Shown here: piece by piece, positions 34,842 through 47,978 of the stretch
Position numbering within the stretch: position 1 is the first letter of the stretch
Layout: each line of letters starts with the position of its first letter
From: Selaginella tamariscina
Taxonomy: Eukaryota; Streptophyta; Lycopodiopsida; Selaginellales; Selaginellaceae
Length of the DNA: 64,000 bases
Assembly: GCA_003024785.1 (NCBI GenBank)
Contig: PUQB01000183.1
Location: 124,001-188,000 of the forward strand
Direction: 5' to 3'
The notes under the pieces: model-generated
Told to the model about the DNA's origin: nothing
Seen by the model: the letters and a program-made list of their open reading frames with translations, nothing else
Database searches by the model: none
Made by a program: the position numbers and the translations under genes

Positions 34842-35959
34842 TGTCACAACCTTTCCCTCTCCCTTTATGCCAACTAGGCAAAGGGCCAATTGGTATTTAT
34901 GAGAAGGCCCTTGGTCATGATAACTCAGTTACGCTTAAGTCTTTTTGCCTACATATCCTACATATTTCATAATCTTTAAAACTATGACACTCTCTACCCA
35001 TTTGAGAAAGTGGATGCCCTCATCCATAGACTCAAGAATTCCTCCATACTCCTCACCCATTTGAGAAAGTGGATGCCCTCATCCACAAACTCAAGAGTTG
35101 CTACTATGGAGAAAGGCCCATGAGTCTGTGGTTGCTACTATGCCTCAGTTACGCTTGAGTCTTTTTGACTACATATCCCACAATCTTTAGAACTATGACA
35201 CTCTTCACCCATTTGAGAAAGTGGATGCCCTCATCTACTCACGCTTGGCTGTACACAATGCCTCCCAGAAGGTGCAGCCAGAGGCGTTTATACTCACACT
35301 TGGCTGTACACAATGCCTCCCAGAAGGTGCAGCCAGAGGCGTTTCTACTCACGCTTGGCTGTACACAATGCCTTCCTCCAGAAGGTGCAGCCAGAGGCGT
35401 TTCTACTCACGCTTGATTGTACACAAGTGGTGGTTGCTACTATACCTTCCTCCAGAAGGTGTAGCCAGAGGCGTTTCTACTCATGCTTGGCATAAGGTGT
35501 AGCCAGAGGCGTTTCTACTCATGCTTGGCATAAGGTGTAGCCAGAGGCGTTTCTACTCATGCTTGGCTATACACAAGTGGCGTGAGTATTCTACCCACGC
35601 TTGTGTACTTCTACTCATGTTTGGCTGTACACAAGTGGTGGTTGCTACTATGCCTTCCTCCAGAAGGGTAGCCAAAGGCGTTTCTACTCACGCTTGGGTG
35701 TACACAAGTGGCGTGAGTATTCTACCCACGCTTGGATGTACATAAGTGGCGTGAGCTTTACTCAAAGTTCATTCTCTCAAACTCGGAACCGCTCCGATAC
35801 CAAATGTCACAACCTTTCCCTCTCCCCTTATGCCAACTAGGCAAAGGGCCAATTGGTGTTTATGAGAGGGCCCTTGGTCATGATGACTTAGTTACGCTTG
35901 AGTCTTTTTATCCACATATCCTACAATCTTTACCCATGTAGTCAATTAGAACTATGACA
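34842..35959 (-). mobile_element. TRIM-like non-autonomous LTR retrotransposon
   Basis: Two near-identical terminal direct repeats, each starting TGTCACAACC on the plus strand and ending AACTATGACA, lie at 34842-34989 (148 bp) and 35805-35959 (155 bp). On the minus strand the right copy is followed, after two bases, by TGGTATCGGAGC (35802-35791), a primer-binding site for initiator Met tRNA with one difference from the usual plant sequence. A pyrimidine tract (CTCTCTACCC) adjoins the left LTR, consistent with a minus-strand polypurine tract. The 0.8-kb interior has no gag or pol and is filled with a minisatellite plus a partial third LTR copy (about 35148-35200). Flanks show a weak A-rich duplication. 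Confidence 0.75.
35243..35760. repeat. Minisatellite of about 55 bp inside the TRIM-like element
   Basis: Units begin CTTGGCTGTACACAATGCCT and include GCAGCCAGAGGCGTTT. The first two are exactly 55 bp apart. Later units vary in length by small insertions (CTTCCTCCAGAAGG) and truncations. All units are in the same orientation, with roughly eight to nine recognisable copies. Confidence 0.85.
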
Positions 35960-38257
35960 AAAAACTTCTCGCATCTAACTTAAAAGAAGTCAAGACTCAC
36001 AAGCGGGGTTTGAACAAGCTATTGGAACTTAAAAGGTCCTTGAGATGGCCTTACCTAGAGTCGTTTCTTAGTCAATATGTAAATTGAGGTTCCTCATGTT
36101 TTCAAAATGTCTTTTGTGAGGATGAATTCAACTTGCATTTTATGAATAGGATGTGTCTTGGGATTGACCTAGAATATGTGTATTTGCATTTTGATCATAT
36201 ACATAAAATTGTTGATTGGGTTATTATGAACATATTTATTTACAACCACATATAAGTATTATTAATGCATTTATTCTAAACACTTCTATTGTTGAATTTC
36301 ATTTAGACGGTTGTAGTATGTAAAATGGTTGCAGGATGTTGCTATGCATGAAATAAGTTGGAACAAGCTTGTTGGTGTTGTCATGCATTTAAGATTTAGA
36401 GTACCACAAATCTGTGGTTTCATGAATGATGAGGCTGCCGCTGTATAAACACACACACACACATATATATATTGCATGTAATAGTATAAAATAATCTTTC
36501 TGTATATGAGAAAGTCTTTGGTCACGATGTTGTATATGAATGTGGTTACTGTTTCCATTACACACAGAGAAGTCGTCAACAAACGAATAAATATATAATT
36601 TCGAAAGCACGTAATAACATTAGTGCTTATGTTAAAAATTAACAAATAGTACGAGTCCAAAGGAGCAACATAGACTATGTGAGGAACTTATAAGATTTTG
36701 GACATTTAATAATGCAACAAAAAACACTTATGTAAATTCCACACATAGCTTGCTCGATGGATGGTGAGAAAACATCATTGGAGCTAACATAGTTTACAAG
36801 TAAGTACATCATTAAATAAGGTCTAACTATATCCAATACAGGGAACTTTGGAACAACAATTCCTTGTGCCTAATGTAAACCTTGCGAAATCATAACACTC
36901 AAGATGGAAGCAATATTCAAGCGTAGGAGGAAAGAAACTTGATATTGAAGATGCTACTAAGCTTGATATCACTAATGCTTTCAGGCAATGTGCAAAAGCG
37001 TATGTTGCTTCTTTAGGTTGACATTTGAGTACAGGTCCATCATCAGTTGACTTCTTTACTAGACACATGAGTAAACCCCTATGTTCACTAGGGATGTTGT
37101 GTTGCTAATCGAGGAAGCCTCTCATGGGGTTGGCATTCAGCTTAAGAAATAAGTAATCGACAAATAAACAAAAGTGACTCAAGAGGAAAATATGGCTTAG
37201 ATATCAACAAGTGATTCACAAAAATTAGACTACATATACTACATAGTGTCCATGAGGTCAAAGAAAGGAAAAAATATTGTAACACCTTCAAATTTGAATT
37301 TTCACAAGGTTGACCATGTGAAGGAGGAACTGATACATGGCAAAGATTAGTCTATACGATGATAAACTGAGAAAGCAAGTTCTCAAGGAATTAATCCTAA
37401 TTCGTTAAAGAAATGCGATTTTTTAGTTTGTCCACCTAGACTGCAAAACGTTTTAATTCTTGGTTCTTTGGTGTTATTTAAATTAGTGCAAATGAAAAAG
37501 TCACTCAACTGGTCATACTTGCCCAGGTAAATTAACTTTCAATTGCATTGAGTATTCTTGTAAAACTTGCTTCACTAGTCAAAGTGTCCATTGTTTCCTT
37601 GACGCGAGGATGAATTATTGTTAAGTCATCACACTTTAGTCAATCTGTTTTCAACTCAACCCTAAACCTTTTGCAGGAAACATTTTGCATTTTTACATAA
37701 TTGCTTCTAATGTATCTCAAATGTTCTTAATCCCTTCCTAGTGGCTTTCAAAATTCACACTTGTGTTTGAACTTAGATGTCAAATTGGTTGACCCATTCT
37801 TATGTTTCCTTTATTTTGGAATGTCCCTACAAATAGGGAAGGGTGTCAGGTTAGGATGCAAAGGAAGCCATAAGAACATGAAAAGTCATATGTTAAGAGG
37901 TGACTCTTGATGAACATATTGTTATTATTGTTTCACTTGTGGAGCAATTGTTTTTTCTTATATATCTAGAGGTTAGAATGGAAAAAAATGCACAATCACC
38001 ATATCGTAATATCTTAAATGTAGTTATGAAATGTTTATTTCTTCGACATTTTCAAGTTATGAATACACTTCCTACATGCATATGTACTGCTTCATGTGTA
38101 ATGTTCTTGGCAATAGATGTGGAGAAGGACATTTTTATTCACTGCCTTGTGTTATTAGAGTATAAGATTCATGTTATGTTCTCCTCCACAATTATAGGAA
38201 GTTGAAAAGATATATTTTCTGTATTATTTAAATATAAACATTATGGTTGTCAATGTG
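35960..38257. other. No recognisable gene
   Basis: AT-rich DNA with scattered short reading frames that match no family I know. It may be old transposon debris. A frame at 37900-38205 (+) is open for 101 codons but has no recognisable motif. Confidence 0.4.
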
Positions 38258-39243
38258 TGTCAGAGTTTTATCTGGTGCCACAAAGGCGGCTTGCCAGGTG
38301 CCAACCCTGGAATCCCCTCTCTTGGAAACCCCACGGAACCTGGTAAAGTAACCCATATTAGGAACCCAAGCCTTAGGAAGTCAAACCCCTAGCTGACTAA
38401 GTCCACAAACGAGACTCACCTTGTGAATCAGGATACACGGACTAGCCGAGCTTTAGGTGTCGTTCCTAGCTTGGCGTGGTTGAGGCGGCCGGAGCAAGGC
38501 CTCAACCACTATTTTGCGGAACGTGAACTCGGGCAATGTCTTTGAGCTTGCGGGCAGGTTTTCGGACCAAGGAATCTGACTAACTCCTTGGAAGTGACGT
38601 GCCCCTATCTCAAAGGCAAGATCCTGCCAACGATAAGGATAGTCTAACCCTAGGGTGGGTTGTACCCCTGTCGTGTGGAAGTTTGGGCGGCACAACGGAG
38701 GGTTGCACCTTGACGACACAAGCTTAGCTTGCACCGGTAGGAGGTTAACGAGCTCTCTTTGAACCCAGGAAGCCTCACTACATATACTCTACCTTATTTA
38801 TGTGTGACGGACCCCCCCCCCCCCCCCCTGTTTACCTAAGTGAGTAAGTGGGCTGGCACGGAAATGCCAGCCCTTAGAGAAAATGGTTGTCCTAACCTAA
38901 TCCTAAACCTAACCCCTAGGGGGGGGTTTAGGACGTGGGGTTAGGGCAACCCTAGGGTTAGGTCAACCCTAGGGGTGTCCCTAACCCTTATTTTGACAAG
39001 CTATAATTTGCGAAGAACCCTAACCTGGAACGTCAAAACGGGGGAGGGTTCTCTAAATGGAAGTGCTAGCTTCGCCTAGAGTTTCTTGCAAATACCTAAC
39101 GACACCCGGCCGGACCATCACTAGATACCCAAGTGCACTATGCGGGCCTGTTTCTTCTACATCTAGGGTTCGTCACATAATCCAGTAGGTAACAACAGTC
39201 AAACCCCAAAGTAAAGGGTCGAGTCATAGTAAAAACTATGACA
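38258..39243 (-). repeat. 3' LTR of the 38-45 kb chromovirus
   Basis: This 986-bp LTR contains a poly-C run at about 38811-38828. It also has a telomere-like block (CCTAACCTAATCCTAAACCT and related words) at about 38890-38995. Both have counterparts in the other LTR. Confidence 0.93.
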
Positions 39244-39621
39244 CACTCCCCGCCTTTGAAAATGTCAACGTCCTCGTTGACGTCTAACTCCAAGACTAGA
39301 CTAGGTTAGGAAAAATTAACTGAAAACTAACGCTAATCACTCTATGCGGAGTCAGCAAAAAGTTCACAAGTTTTATTACCCCCCTTGCATTACGCGAAGC
39401 CAAATACTTCAGAACCGTCGTTCACTGAGTGAGAACTCAGCTGCCGGAGGTACCACCTGCGACAAGAAGTCATTTGGAGACCTTTTGCACGTCTGCAAAG
39501 TCTGTCACCCGACACAGACAACAAGTTAGTTAATTTTTTTAGTTAACTAGAATTTATATCGGAGGCCTCTAGTTAATGTTGTCTGTCGGCCCCTAGGTTA
39601 AGAAGAAATAACTTTATTCCT

Positions 39622-42600
39622 TAATTAGTTTGAGACCTTGCCTCAAACTCATTCACCAACTCCATCGCGTTTTGTAGATTCTCCAATGGTTCCCATGTCG
39701 ATTCGCACGCGGATAGCCTTTCCATTTGACGAGATACTCAAACTTACGTTTTCGGTCCATAAACCTTCCTTTTGCCCAATATGGATTCGACTTCGTACTC
39801 CGTACCTTCATGAACCAGCTCAGGGGGCGGACGTAAGTTTTCATATCTTTGCGGATGTTTCTCATCTTTGTGGAATGGCTCGAGCAAATTGACATGAAAC
39901 ACATTGTGTATTGTTCCCAACTCTGGAGGAAGATCCAACTCATAAGCCACTTTCCCTACTTGCTTCACCACCTTGTATGGACCTATGTAGTGCGATAGAA
40001 ACTTCCTCGAAAGAGTCGTTGGAACCTTCAGGTTTTTGGTACTCAACAATACCATATCCCCAACCTGATACTCTACATCCCGCCGATGCTTATCGTACTG
40101 CTGACGATACCTTTCCTGTGCTGCAGCCATCGCTTGACGAGCAGCTTCCCATGTTCGATACAATTGTCCCGTGAACTCTGCTACAGATGGAACTCGATTG
40201 CTATCGTCTTTCGGTAACACCATACTCTGAGGAATACCACCCTTATTCCCAGTTAACACTTCCATCGGGCTACATCCGATTGCAGTGTGTCGAGTTATTG
40301 TAACATATCTCAGCCATATCAAGTGTTCAGCCCAATCAAGTTGATCACCTTGAACATAGCATCTGAGATAGTCCTCGACTTGTCGGTTCACCCTCTCCGT
40401 TTGACCATCAGTTTGCGGATGGTAGCTGTACTGAACTTGAGCATCGTACCAAACTGCTTAAACAATGTTCCCCAAAACTTCCCGTAAACCGAGGATCCGA
40501 TCTGAGATCATGGTTTCCGGTAGTCCGCGCACTCTTATGACTTTGCGGAAGAACAACTTCGCTGCTTGAATTGCATTCACTGTCTCTACAGTTGGAATGA
40601 AATGAGCAACCTTTGAAAACCGATCGACTACCACCATGAGCGCATTAAAACCACAAGATTTTGGCAATCCCATGATAAAGTCCAAAGTAACACTTTGAAA
40701 TGGCCGCTCTGGAATCGGTATACACTGCAACTTCCCAGCTCGTTTTTGCGATCGGCTCTTTACTTGTTGACATGTGGGGCATGTCTTGACATATTTGGCA
40801 ACATCATCTATCATACCCGGCCAATAGAATCCCTGCTTCAACAAAGCCAACGTCTTATGCCTTCCACCATGTCCTGCCAAAGGAACATCGTGATGCTCTC
40901 TTAACAGCCTCTCCCTCCATGTCCCTTCTGGAACATAGAGTCTCTTTTCTTTATAATAAAGAACTCCATCTCGTACCGCAAAATGCGCCTGTTTGAGTGC
41001 ATCCATTCGACTTTCTATTCCTGCTGGAATATTACCATCTCTTCGTAACTGATGAACTTGTTTCCTCTTTGCCACCAGGCTCAAAGCCTCCTTAGCAAAC
41101 TTGTCCTGAGGATACGCCGTCACAAATTCATCCACAAAGTTGAACATGGGTGCTGACATAATCGAAGATGACCCTTCCTACTGAGTGCATCAGCTACCAC
41201 ATTGTCCTTTCCCGCTTTATGTTTGATTTCAGGCTGAAATCGTGCCAACTTCTGCTGCCATCTAGCATACTTCGGCGATAGCTTCGGCTGCGTTTCAAAA
41301 TACCTTAGAGTTACACTATCTGTCCAAACCACAGTACCATGACTTGGAAGATAATGACGCCAATACTCCAAGGAAGCAACAATAGCATACATCTCCTTTT
41401 CGTGAGTAGGCCATCGAGTTTGCGCGGCATCTAACTTCTTCGAGAAAAAGGACACTGGATGTCCTTTCTGTTGCAATACACCACCAATTGCAAAGTCGGA
41501 AGCGTCACATTCTACTTCAAAGGGATCTTCAAAGATGGGCAACTGCAAAACTGGCTCAGAAGAGATAGCCTCTTTGAGTTTGACGAACGCACGTTGGCAC
41601 TCTGGAGTCCAATGCCATGGAATGTTTTCGTAAGATCTGTCAATGGGGCCGCTATTTCCGAGTAACCCTTTATGAATCTTCGGTAATACCCTGTCAGACC
41701 AAGAAATGATCTAACTTCATGCACATCTTTTAAAGTCATCCACTCAGTAATAGCTTGAATTTTCTTTGGGTCCATGGCAACCTCCCCACCTGAGATCAAG
41801 TGTCCCAAGAAATCTATCTTGGTTTGACCAAATGCGCACTTGCTTTCTTTAGCATACAACTGGTTCTCTCTCAACCTCTGAAACACTTTTTCTAAGTGTT
41901 CCACATGTTCTCAATTGTCGAACTGAAAATCAGAATGTCATCAATATACACCACTACGAACTCGTCTAGATAGTCTCTAAACACATCATCCATCATTGTG
42001 CAAAAAGTTGCTGGAGCATTGCACAACCCGAATGGCAAGACTAGAAACTCAAATGATCCATAACGCGTTCGAAAAGCGGTCTTCTCAATGTCATTCTCTG
42101 CTACCCGAATCTGATGGTACCCGATCTCAAGTCTATTCTTGAAAATACTTTGCTTTGATAGTCTATCAAATAAGTCGTCCACTCGTGGAAGAGGATACTT
42201 ATTTTTGATAGTTATCGCGTTCAGCGCTCGATAGTCCACACACATTCGCATCGTACCATCCTTTTTCATTACAAACAAGATAGGTGCACCATACGGTGAT
42301 CGACTAGGTCGAATGTGTCCTCGACCAATCAATTCTGTCAGCTGTCTCTTCAATTACTAACTCTTGAGGATTCAACCGATATGGGGCTCTTGCCGGTGGA
42401 GACGAACCTGGCAAAATCTCTATCTGTGGTCCAACTCGACGTGGAGGTAACTCGGGCGGCAATCTTCTGGCAACACATCCTTAAACATGTTCAAGACTTC
42501 CAAAATAGGTTAGGAACAGATTCTTGACCATCTCCTATTTTGACTTCACCAGTATCCAAAACCATTGCAAGAAACACACGTTCCCGATGTCTAACTGCTT

Positions 42601-44293
42601 ACGCAACTGAGTAAGGTAAGGAACATAGGATTCCAATCCTTATCAGTTAGCGTTTCCATTTGAGCGTGTTTTTCTAATGCTTCTTTATCTGCTGCAAGCG
42701 TGATTCGATTATCTCCGGAACCCCTCATTTCGATTACATGTTTATGGAACCATTCCATACCCAAACAAAGTCAAACCCCGTCATATTCAAGACAACTAAG
42801 TCTAGCTTAGCCTTCCAATCTTTGATTTGGACACTGCCCTTGCTATATTATTAGTATTTTGAGAACCTTTGCCAAAATTGATCTTTATTTCACACATCTT
42901 TATTACATCCAAATTCAATCGACGAGCTAGACTAGTCGATATGAAGTTGTATGTTGCTCCAGTATCGATCATCATTCGGACTCGGTCCCCTCGTATCCTT
43001 CCTGTCAAATATAGCAAAGGGTCAGTTTTGTCTTGAATAGCGAATAAGGCAGGTTGTGTCTGGCACAACATTACCTCTTCTGACTCATCTTCCGGATCTT
43101 CAAGCGTTTCTGGTTCAGCAACTTCCTCTTCTACCATCGCCTTGAAATGTCCTGATTGTTGTGAGGGTGCCGGACACTCTTTAGCAAAATGACCAGGCTT
43201 GTTACAATTATAACATTTCACGACCCCGCCTGCGGAACGCGGGGGAGCAGACTTTGGAGCCGATCCTTTGGTCTGCTGAGGAGGTGGTAACGCCAATGGT
43301 TTCCGAAATCCGGTGGGTCTTGATGTGTCCGAAAACTTGGAACTGCCAACAAAGGGACTTGCACTTCGAATTGATGGCGATTGATCTGGTCGCCTATCAA
43401 ACCTTCTGAACCCAGACTTTGGAGGAAACCTCCTTGGTTTAGGTTTTGCTTCCTCCCCTTTGTACAAGTCTTCTAACGACATGCCATAAGCAACCTTTTG
43501 AGCTGCCTCTTGACATTCCCGATAGCTTGTGGCTTGTACCTTAAGATTCCTCTTCGCGTTTCTCATTCAAGCTAGCCATGAAGCAACTTCGAGCTTCATC
43601 ATCGCTCATATTTGGCACCAATCGCCGTACACTTTCGAATCGATAAACGTGGTCCATAGGACTTCCCCGAACTCCCTGTTGACAAAGTGCCAGGTCAGCA
43701 CGCAATCGCAAACCGAGATCATCCGGCATATACTGCTTTTTGATCTCCTTTTTCATGTGCTTCCAGCTGTTTCGGTATCCACGTTCACCTTCAACAATTC
43801 GCCACCAAGTCTTAGCTTCTTCTTTAAGAAACTGCTTGGCACATGCAACCTTTTCTGTCTTTCTCACGGAAGCAGCCTCGAAATAGCTTTCCATATCATA
43901 CAACCAGTCATCCAAAACCTTGTAATCCTTTGAACCCATGAAATTCGAAGGCTTTACCGGTTTGAATTTACTGGGACCTCCACCAACTACTTCCGTCGAA
44001 GAATCTGATTCAGAGGAACCTGACTCTGAGTCATGCTTCTTCTTTTTTCCGTGTGTCTGGTTGCGGAATCTGGCACTGCGTATTCGTTGGAATCCGAACG
44101 GCAACATTATCGATTCGGTCGTTCAACCCAAACATCCCCTCGAAGTTCGTTTAGGGCATCCATCATTATTTCTCGCCAACCAGGTCGTTGTCTAACCTAG
44201 GGGGTCGACCTGGATCAGCTCATCCATCTCCTCATTTTGAGCCTCTGCGACAGCCCTCTCTGCCTCAGGCTCTGGTTGCTTTCTTTTGCTCAT
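39622..44293 (-). pseudogene. Gag-pol of the 38-45 kb chromovirus, frame-disrupted
   Basis: Gag starts at 44293 (MSKRKQPEPEAERAV) and continues after a frame break with FMGSKDYKVLDDWLYDMESY near 43940-43880. A CCHC knuckle CYNCNKPGHFAKEC lies near 43220-43178. The protease active site is IDTGATYNF (about 42972-42946). Reverse transcriptase has [16 protein letters not shown] and [12 protein letters not shown] (about 41960-41925). RNase H has VECDASDFAIGGVL (from about 41515). Integrase has an HHCC zinc finger (H..H then CPTCQQVK, about 40780) and LDFIMGLPKSCGFNALMVVV. A C-terminal chromodomain reads YLVKWKGYP then TWEPLENLQN, ending at a stop at 39622. Frame breaks occur in gag, reverse transcriptase, integrase and the chromodomain, so the copy as assembled is not functional. 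Confidence 0.92.
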
Positions 44294-44602
44294 CGTATTG
44301 AACCCTAGTTTCAACACTCGGAGAATATGCTGGAATATTCCCAATGTAAGTTGGAAACACCCTGCACAGGTTGTACACCCACACACATCAGCTTGAACTA
44401 GCATAAGACTTTCGGACATACCTAGAATCTCACGCCGACTCACTGAGCAAGTGTTCTCCGAAGTTTGACAACTCACAGGATCAAACTCTCTGCGCAGAAT
44501 ACAGACATGTAACCAAAGCGATAGAGTATATCAAGAATTTAGAGTTATCTAAACATTGAAACACCTATGACTTAAGGCAGTCCTACTGACCGCAGAGAAC
44601 TT

Positions 44603-44614
44603 GCTCCGATACCA
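44603..44614 (-). other. Primer-binding site (initiator Met tRNA type) of the 38-45 kb chromovirus
   Basis: The minus strand reads TGGTATCGGAGC, two bases inside the 5' LTR. It differs by one base from the common plant TGGTATCAGAGC and is identical to the site in the TRIM-like element at 35791-35802. Confidence 0.8.
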
Positions 44615-44616
44615 AT

Positions 44617-45585
44617 TGTCAGAGTTTTTACCTGGTGCCACAAAGGCGGCTTGCCAGGTGCCAACCCTGGAATCCCCTCTCTGGAAACCCCACGGAATCT
44701 GGTAAAGTAACCCGTATTAGGAACCCAAGCCTTAGGAACAAACCCTAACTGACAAGTCCACGAACGAGACTCACCTTGTGAATCAGGATACACGGACTAG
44801 CCGAGTTTAGGTGTCGTTCCTAGCTTGGCGTGGTTGAGGCGGCCGGAGCAAGGCCTCAACCACTAGTTCTGCGGAACGTGAACTCGGGCAATCTTTGAGC
44901 TTGCGGCAGGTTTTCGGACCAAGGAATCTGCTAACTCCTTGGAAGTGACGTGCCCTATCTCAAAGGCAAGATCCTGCCAACGATAAGGATAGTCTAACCC
45001 TAGGGTGGGTTGTACCCCTGTCGTGTGGAAGTTTGGGCGGCACAACAGAGGGTTGCACCTTGACGACACAAGCTTAGCTTGCACCGGTAGGAGGTTAACG
45101 AGCTCTCTTTTGAACCCAGGAAGCCTCACTACATATACTCTACCTTATTTATGTGACGGACCCCCCCCCCCCCTTTTACCTAATGAGTAAGTGGGCTGGC
45201 ACGGAAATGCCAGCCCTTAGAGAAAATGGTTGTCCTAACCTAATCCTAAACCTAACCCCTAGGGGGGGGTTTAGGACGTGGGGTTAGGGCAACCCTAGGG
45301 TTAGGTCAACCCTAGGGGTGTCCCTAACCCTTATTTTGACAAGCTATAATTTGAAGAACCCTAACCTGGAACGTCAAAACGGGGGAGGGTTCTCTAAATG
45401 GAAGTGCTAGCTTCGCCTAGAGTTTCTTGCAAATACCTAACGACACCCGGCCGGACCATCACTAGATACCCAAGTGCACTATGCGGGCCTGTTTCTTCTA
45501 CATCTAGGGTTCGTCACATAATCCAGTAGGTAACAACAGTCAAACCCCAAAGTAAAGGGTCGAGTCATAGTAAAAACTATTGACA
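44617..45585 (-). repeat. 5' LTR of the 38-45 kb chromovirus
   Basis: This 969-bp copy of 38258-39243 is 17 bp shorter. Most of the difference is single-base deletions in short runs and a shorter poly-C tract (about 45160-45173). Confidence 0.93.
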
Positions 45586-45590
45586 ATGTG

Positions 45591-47978
45591 AGTACATATT
45601 CATACAATTGACTTTAAAAACTAATCCCTTCTTAATTATTTTTTTTCATTTCTAAACCAATGTTTAAGGTAATACATTTTCATCTTTAGCATCAAGGACT
45701 ATTGGGATTTAAGTAAAACACCTTAAATTAGTTGCAAAATACAATGTCAAAGACCATGAATATGTCCTTGGTCCCAAAGACAACGGAACTATACAAATGA
45801 AAATGTCAGTGTGCAAAACTAGCCCTCCCCTTTAAACTACTATATTTTAATTTATTAAACCTAAGTTTTTGTATGTAAAGTTGAAAATTAACTCATCATA
45901 TTTTATTTTAGGAAAAATAAATAAAAAACCCAATTTAAAAATAATATGGGCCCACTTTGGACTTGGTATTCAACTTTAAAAAATGATAAATCATACTAAA
46001 AAGTAATTTTAAAACTTCAACGTATAGTCTAAATTATATATTAAGGTTGCTTCACAGCAAACCAAGTTTTTTCACCATTGATTTTTTTAAATGAATATAC
46101 ATGTGTATTTTATTATAATGCTAAATATAATATTAAAATATAGGATCGTTATTATTTTATAAATAATTATTAAAAATACTTTATATTAAACAAAACTAAG
46201 ATGATGTTATTTAAGTTGTCAAAGTTAATTGAACACTAAATTATGTTTCATCATTTAAAGCCTTAATATGAATATTGTATACATATTAATGCTTAAATAT
46301 GTTATGTGTATAAAATTTATTTAGAATAGAAATTAAATTTTAAGTATAATATTAAATACAGATATCTATGTAATTCAAACTGTGTGTGAAACTTTCAAGT
46401 AGTTTGTTTCAATTATCGAAAATTGGTATATAAAAAGTAAATATAATTATTTGAAAGGTAAGGGGGTTTAGACATGATAAAGAATATGTTAAAATTAGAT
46501 GTCTTAACTTAAGCTTTATTTAAATGTTTTAATTATATAAAAATTGAAATATATTAAAGGTTATGTTTTATTTAGTTATGTATTAAGCAAATGCATCACT
46601 TAATTTGTATATGAATTTTGTGTTTTGTATATGCGTGTGTGTTAAGATTAAGTTCTATCTAAATAATAATAATAATGACATATATTTATAAACATATAAA
46701 TTAAATTATTAATTATTTAATTCACTGCTTCAAATTTTAATATAAATACATATGTATGCGCTTCAAAATGTTATATGCACATAAGTTCTATTTAAATAAT
46801 AGTAATATACATGTGTACTATAAATATATTATATGTGCATAAGTTTTATTTAGAAATGTTATCATACAAAATTAGAGTATATTAACAATATAAACATATC
46901 AAATAATATTTTTTTTTATTAATTAATTATTTTACATATAACTGAAAAATAAGGTGGGAGAGGGTGTAGTCTCAAATTTTAGTTTAGTTATTTTGTTAAT
47001 AAATAGTAATTAGAGTATACGAATATATACGTGTGCTTCAAATATGTTGTAGGTGCATAAATTTGATTTAAACAATAATTAATTTCAAAGTGTATATATA
47101 CACATAGGACTATGCATTAAATCATAATCGTCCCCATTAAATAATTATAAATTAAGTTTAAATATATTATTTAATTTAAATATATGCTTATAATATTCCA
47201 CTATACTATTTGTTTTTACACTCTTGCAGGGCGTGAAAAACGTTATACAGATCTCTAGCCTATACAATAATATGATAAACATACAGGGCCAAGCGGAAGA
47301 CCGTATATTGTAGGGATCTTTCTAGTCTTTCTTATTCAAAACTATCACGTCATGTTTGATACGTATTAAAAATCCCTGATGCATACAAAACAACAACTGC
47401 AGCATATTAATTTAATTTTTATAATATATTAAAATTTCCAAAATGTACATCCTAACTTAAATGAAATAAAAAATTAAATAGTTGGACAAACTTATTATTT
47501 GCCACATGGGGAGCATCTCCTGATGGAATATGTTGCAGATATTTAAACACTCACAGTTATAAGTATGATATTTTAAAGCACTCTAGTTATTATTTTAAAT
47601 TAAAATACTCCTATTACACAAAAAATTCAAACCTATACTAAATGTACAAACAAAAATAAATTGTTATTTAAAACGTGTATACAGATTTTCCTGTACGATG
47701 TGCATGTTGACACCCATTATACGTTGTCTGAGCTTTCTCTGACTTTGACAGTTTGGTGAGATTCGACTTAAATAACACATGACGGACGGCTGTACATAGT
47801 CGTCCGTCAGCAGCCATTCAATAAACCGGTTATCTATTTCCACGGTACACTGTGTAAGTGTTTGTAATAATTAACATTGTCTTTTTGAAATTTAAACCCT
47901 TATCTATTATTATATAATGAGCAACAATCTGTTTAGGGTTGACAGAACAAGCAAGCCGAGAAAGAAGAGAAAAAGGCT
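45591..47978. other. AT-rich region upstream of HMG-CoA synthase
   Basis: No gene is seen between the chromovirus and the HMGS start. The last about 250 bp are less AT-rich and form the presumed promoter. They contain a dyad TGACGGACG...CGTCCGTCA at 47780-47809, about 170 bp upstream of the start codon. Confidence 0.5.

Larger units (their letters stand above)
38258..45585 (-). mobile_element. Chromodomain Ty3/gypsy LTR retrotransposon (7.3 kb) with intact target duplication
   Basis: LTRs lie at 38258-39243 and 44617-45585, with TG...CA ends. The 5-bp target duplication ATGTG is perfect (38253-38257 and 45586-45590). On the minus strand the primer-binding site TGGTATCGGAGC (44614-44603) is two bases inside the 5' LTR, and a GGCGGGGAGTG purine tract adjoins the 3' LTR. 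The order gag, protease, reverse transcriptase, RNase H, integrase, chromodomain places it among the plant chromoviruses. LTR copies differ by a few substitutions and many single-base indels, so the insertion is fairly young. The reading frame is broken at several points. Confidence 0.95.

Noticed and set aside
35960-38257. Possible transposon coding remnants
   Set aside because: Short frames were inspected but no reverse transcriptase, integrase or transposase motif could be recognised.
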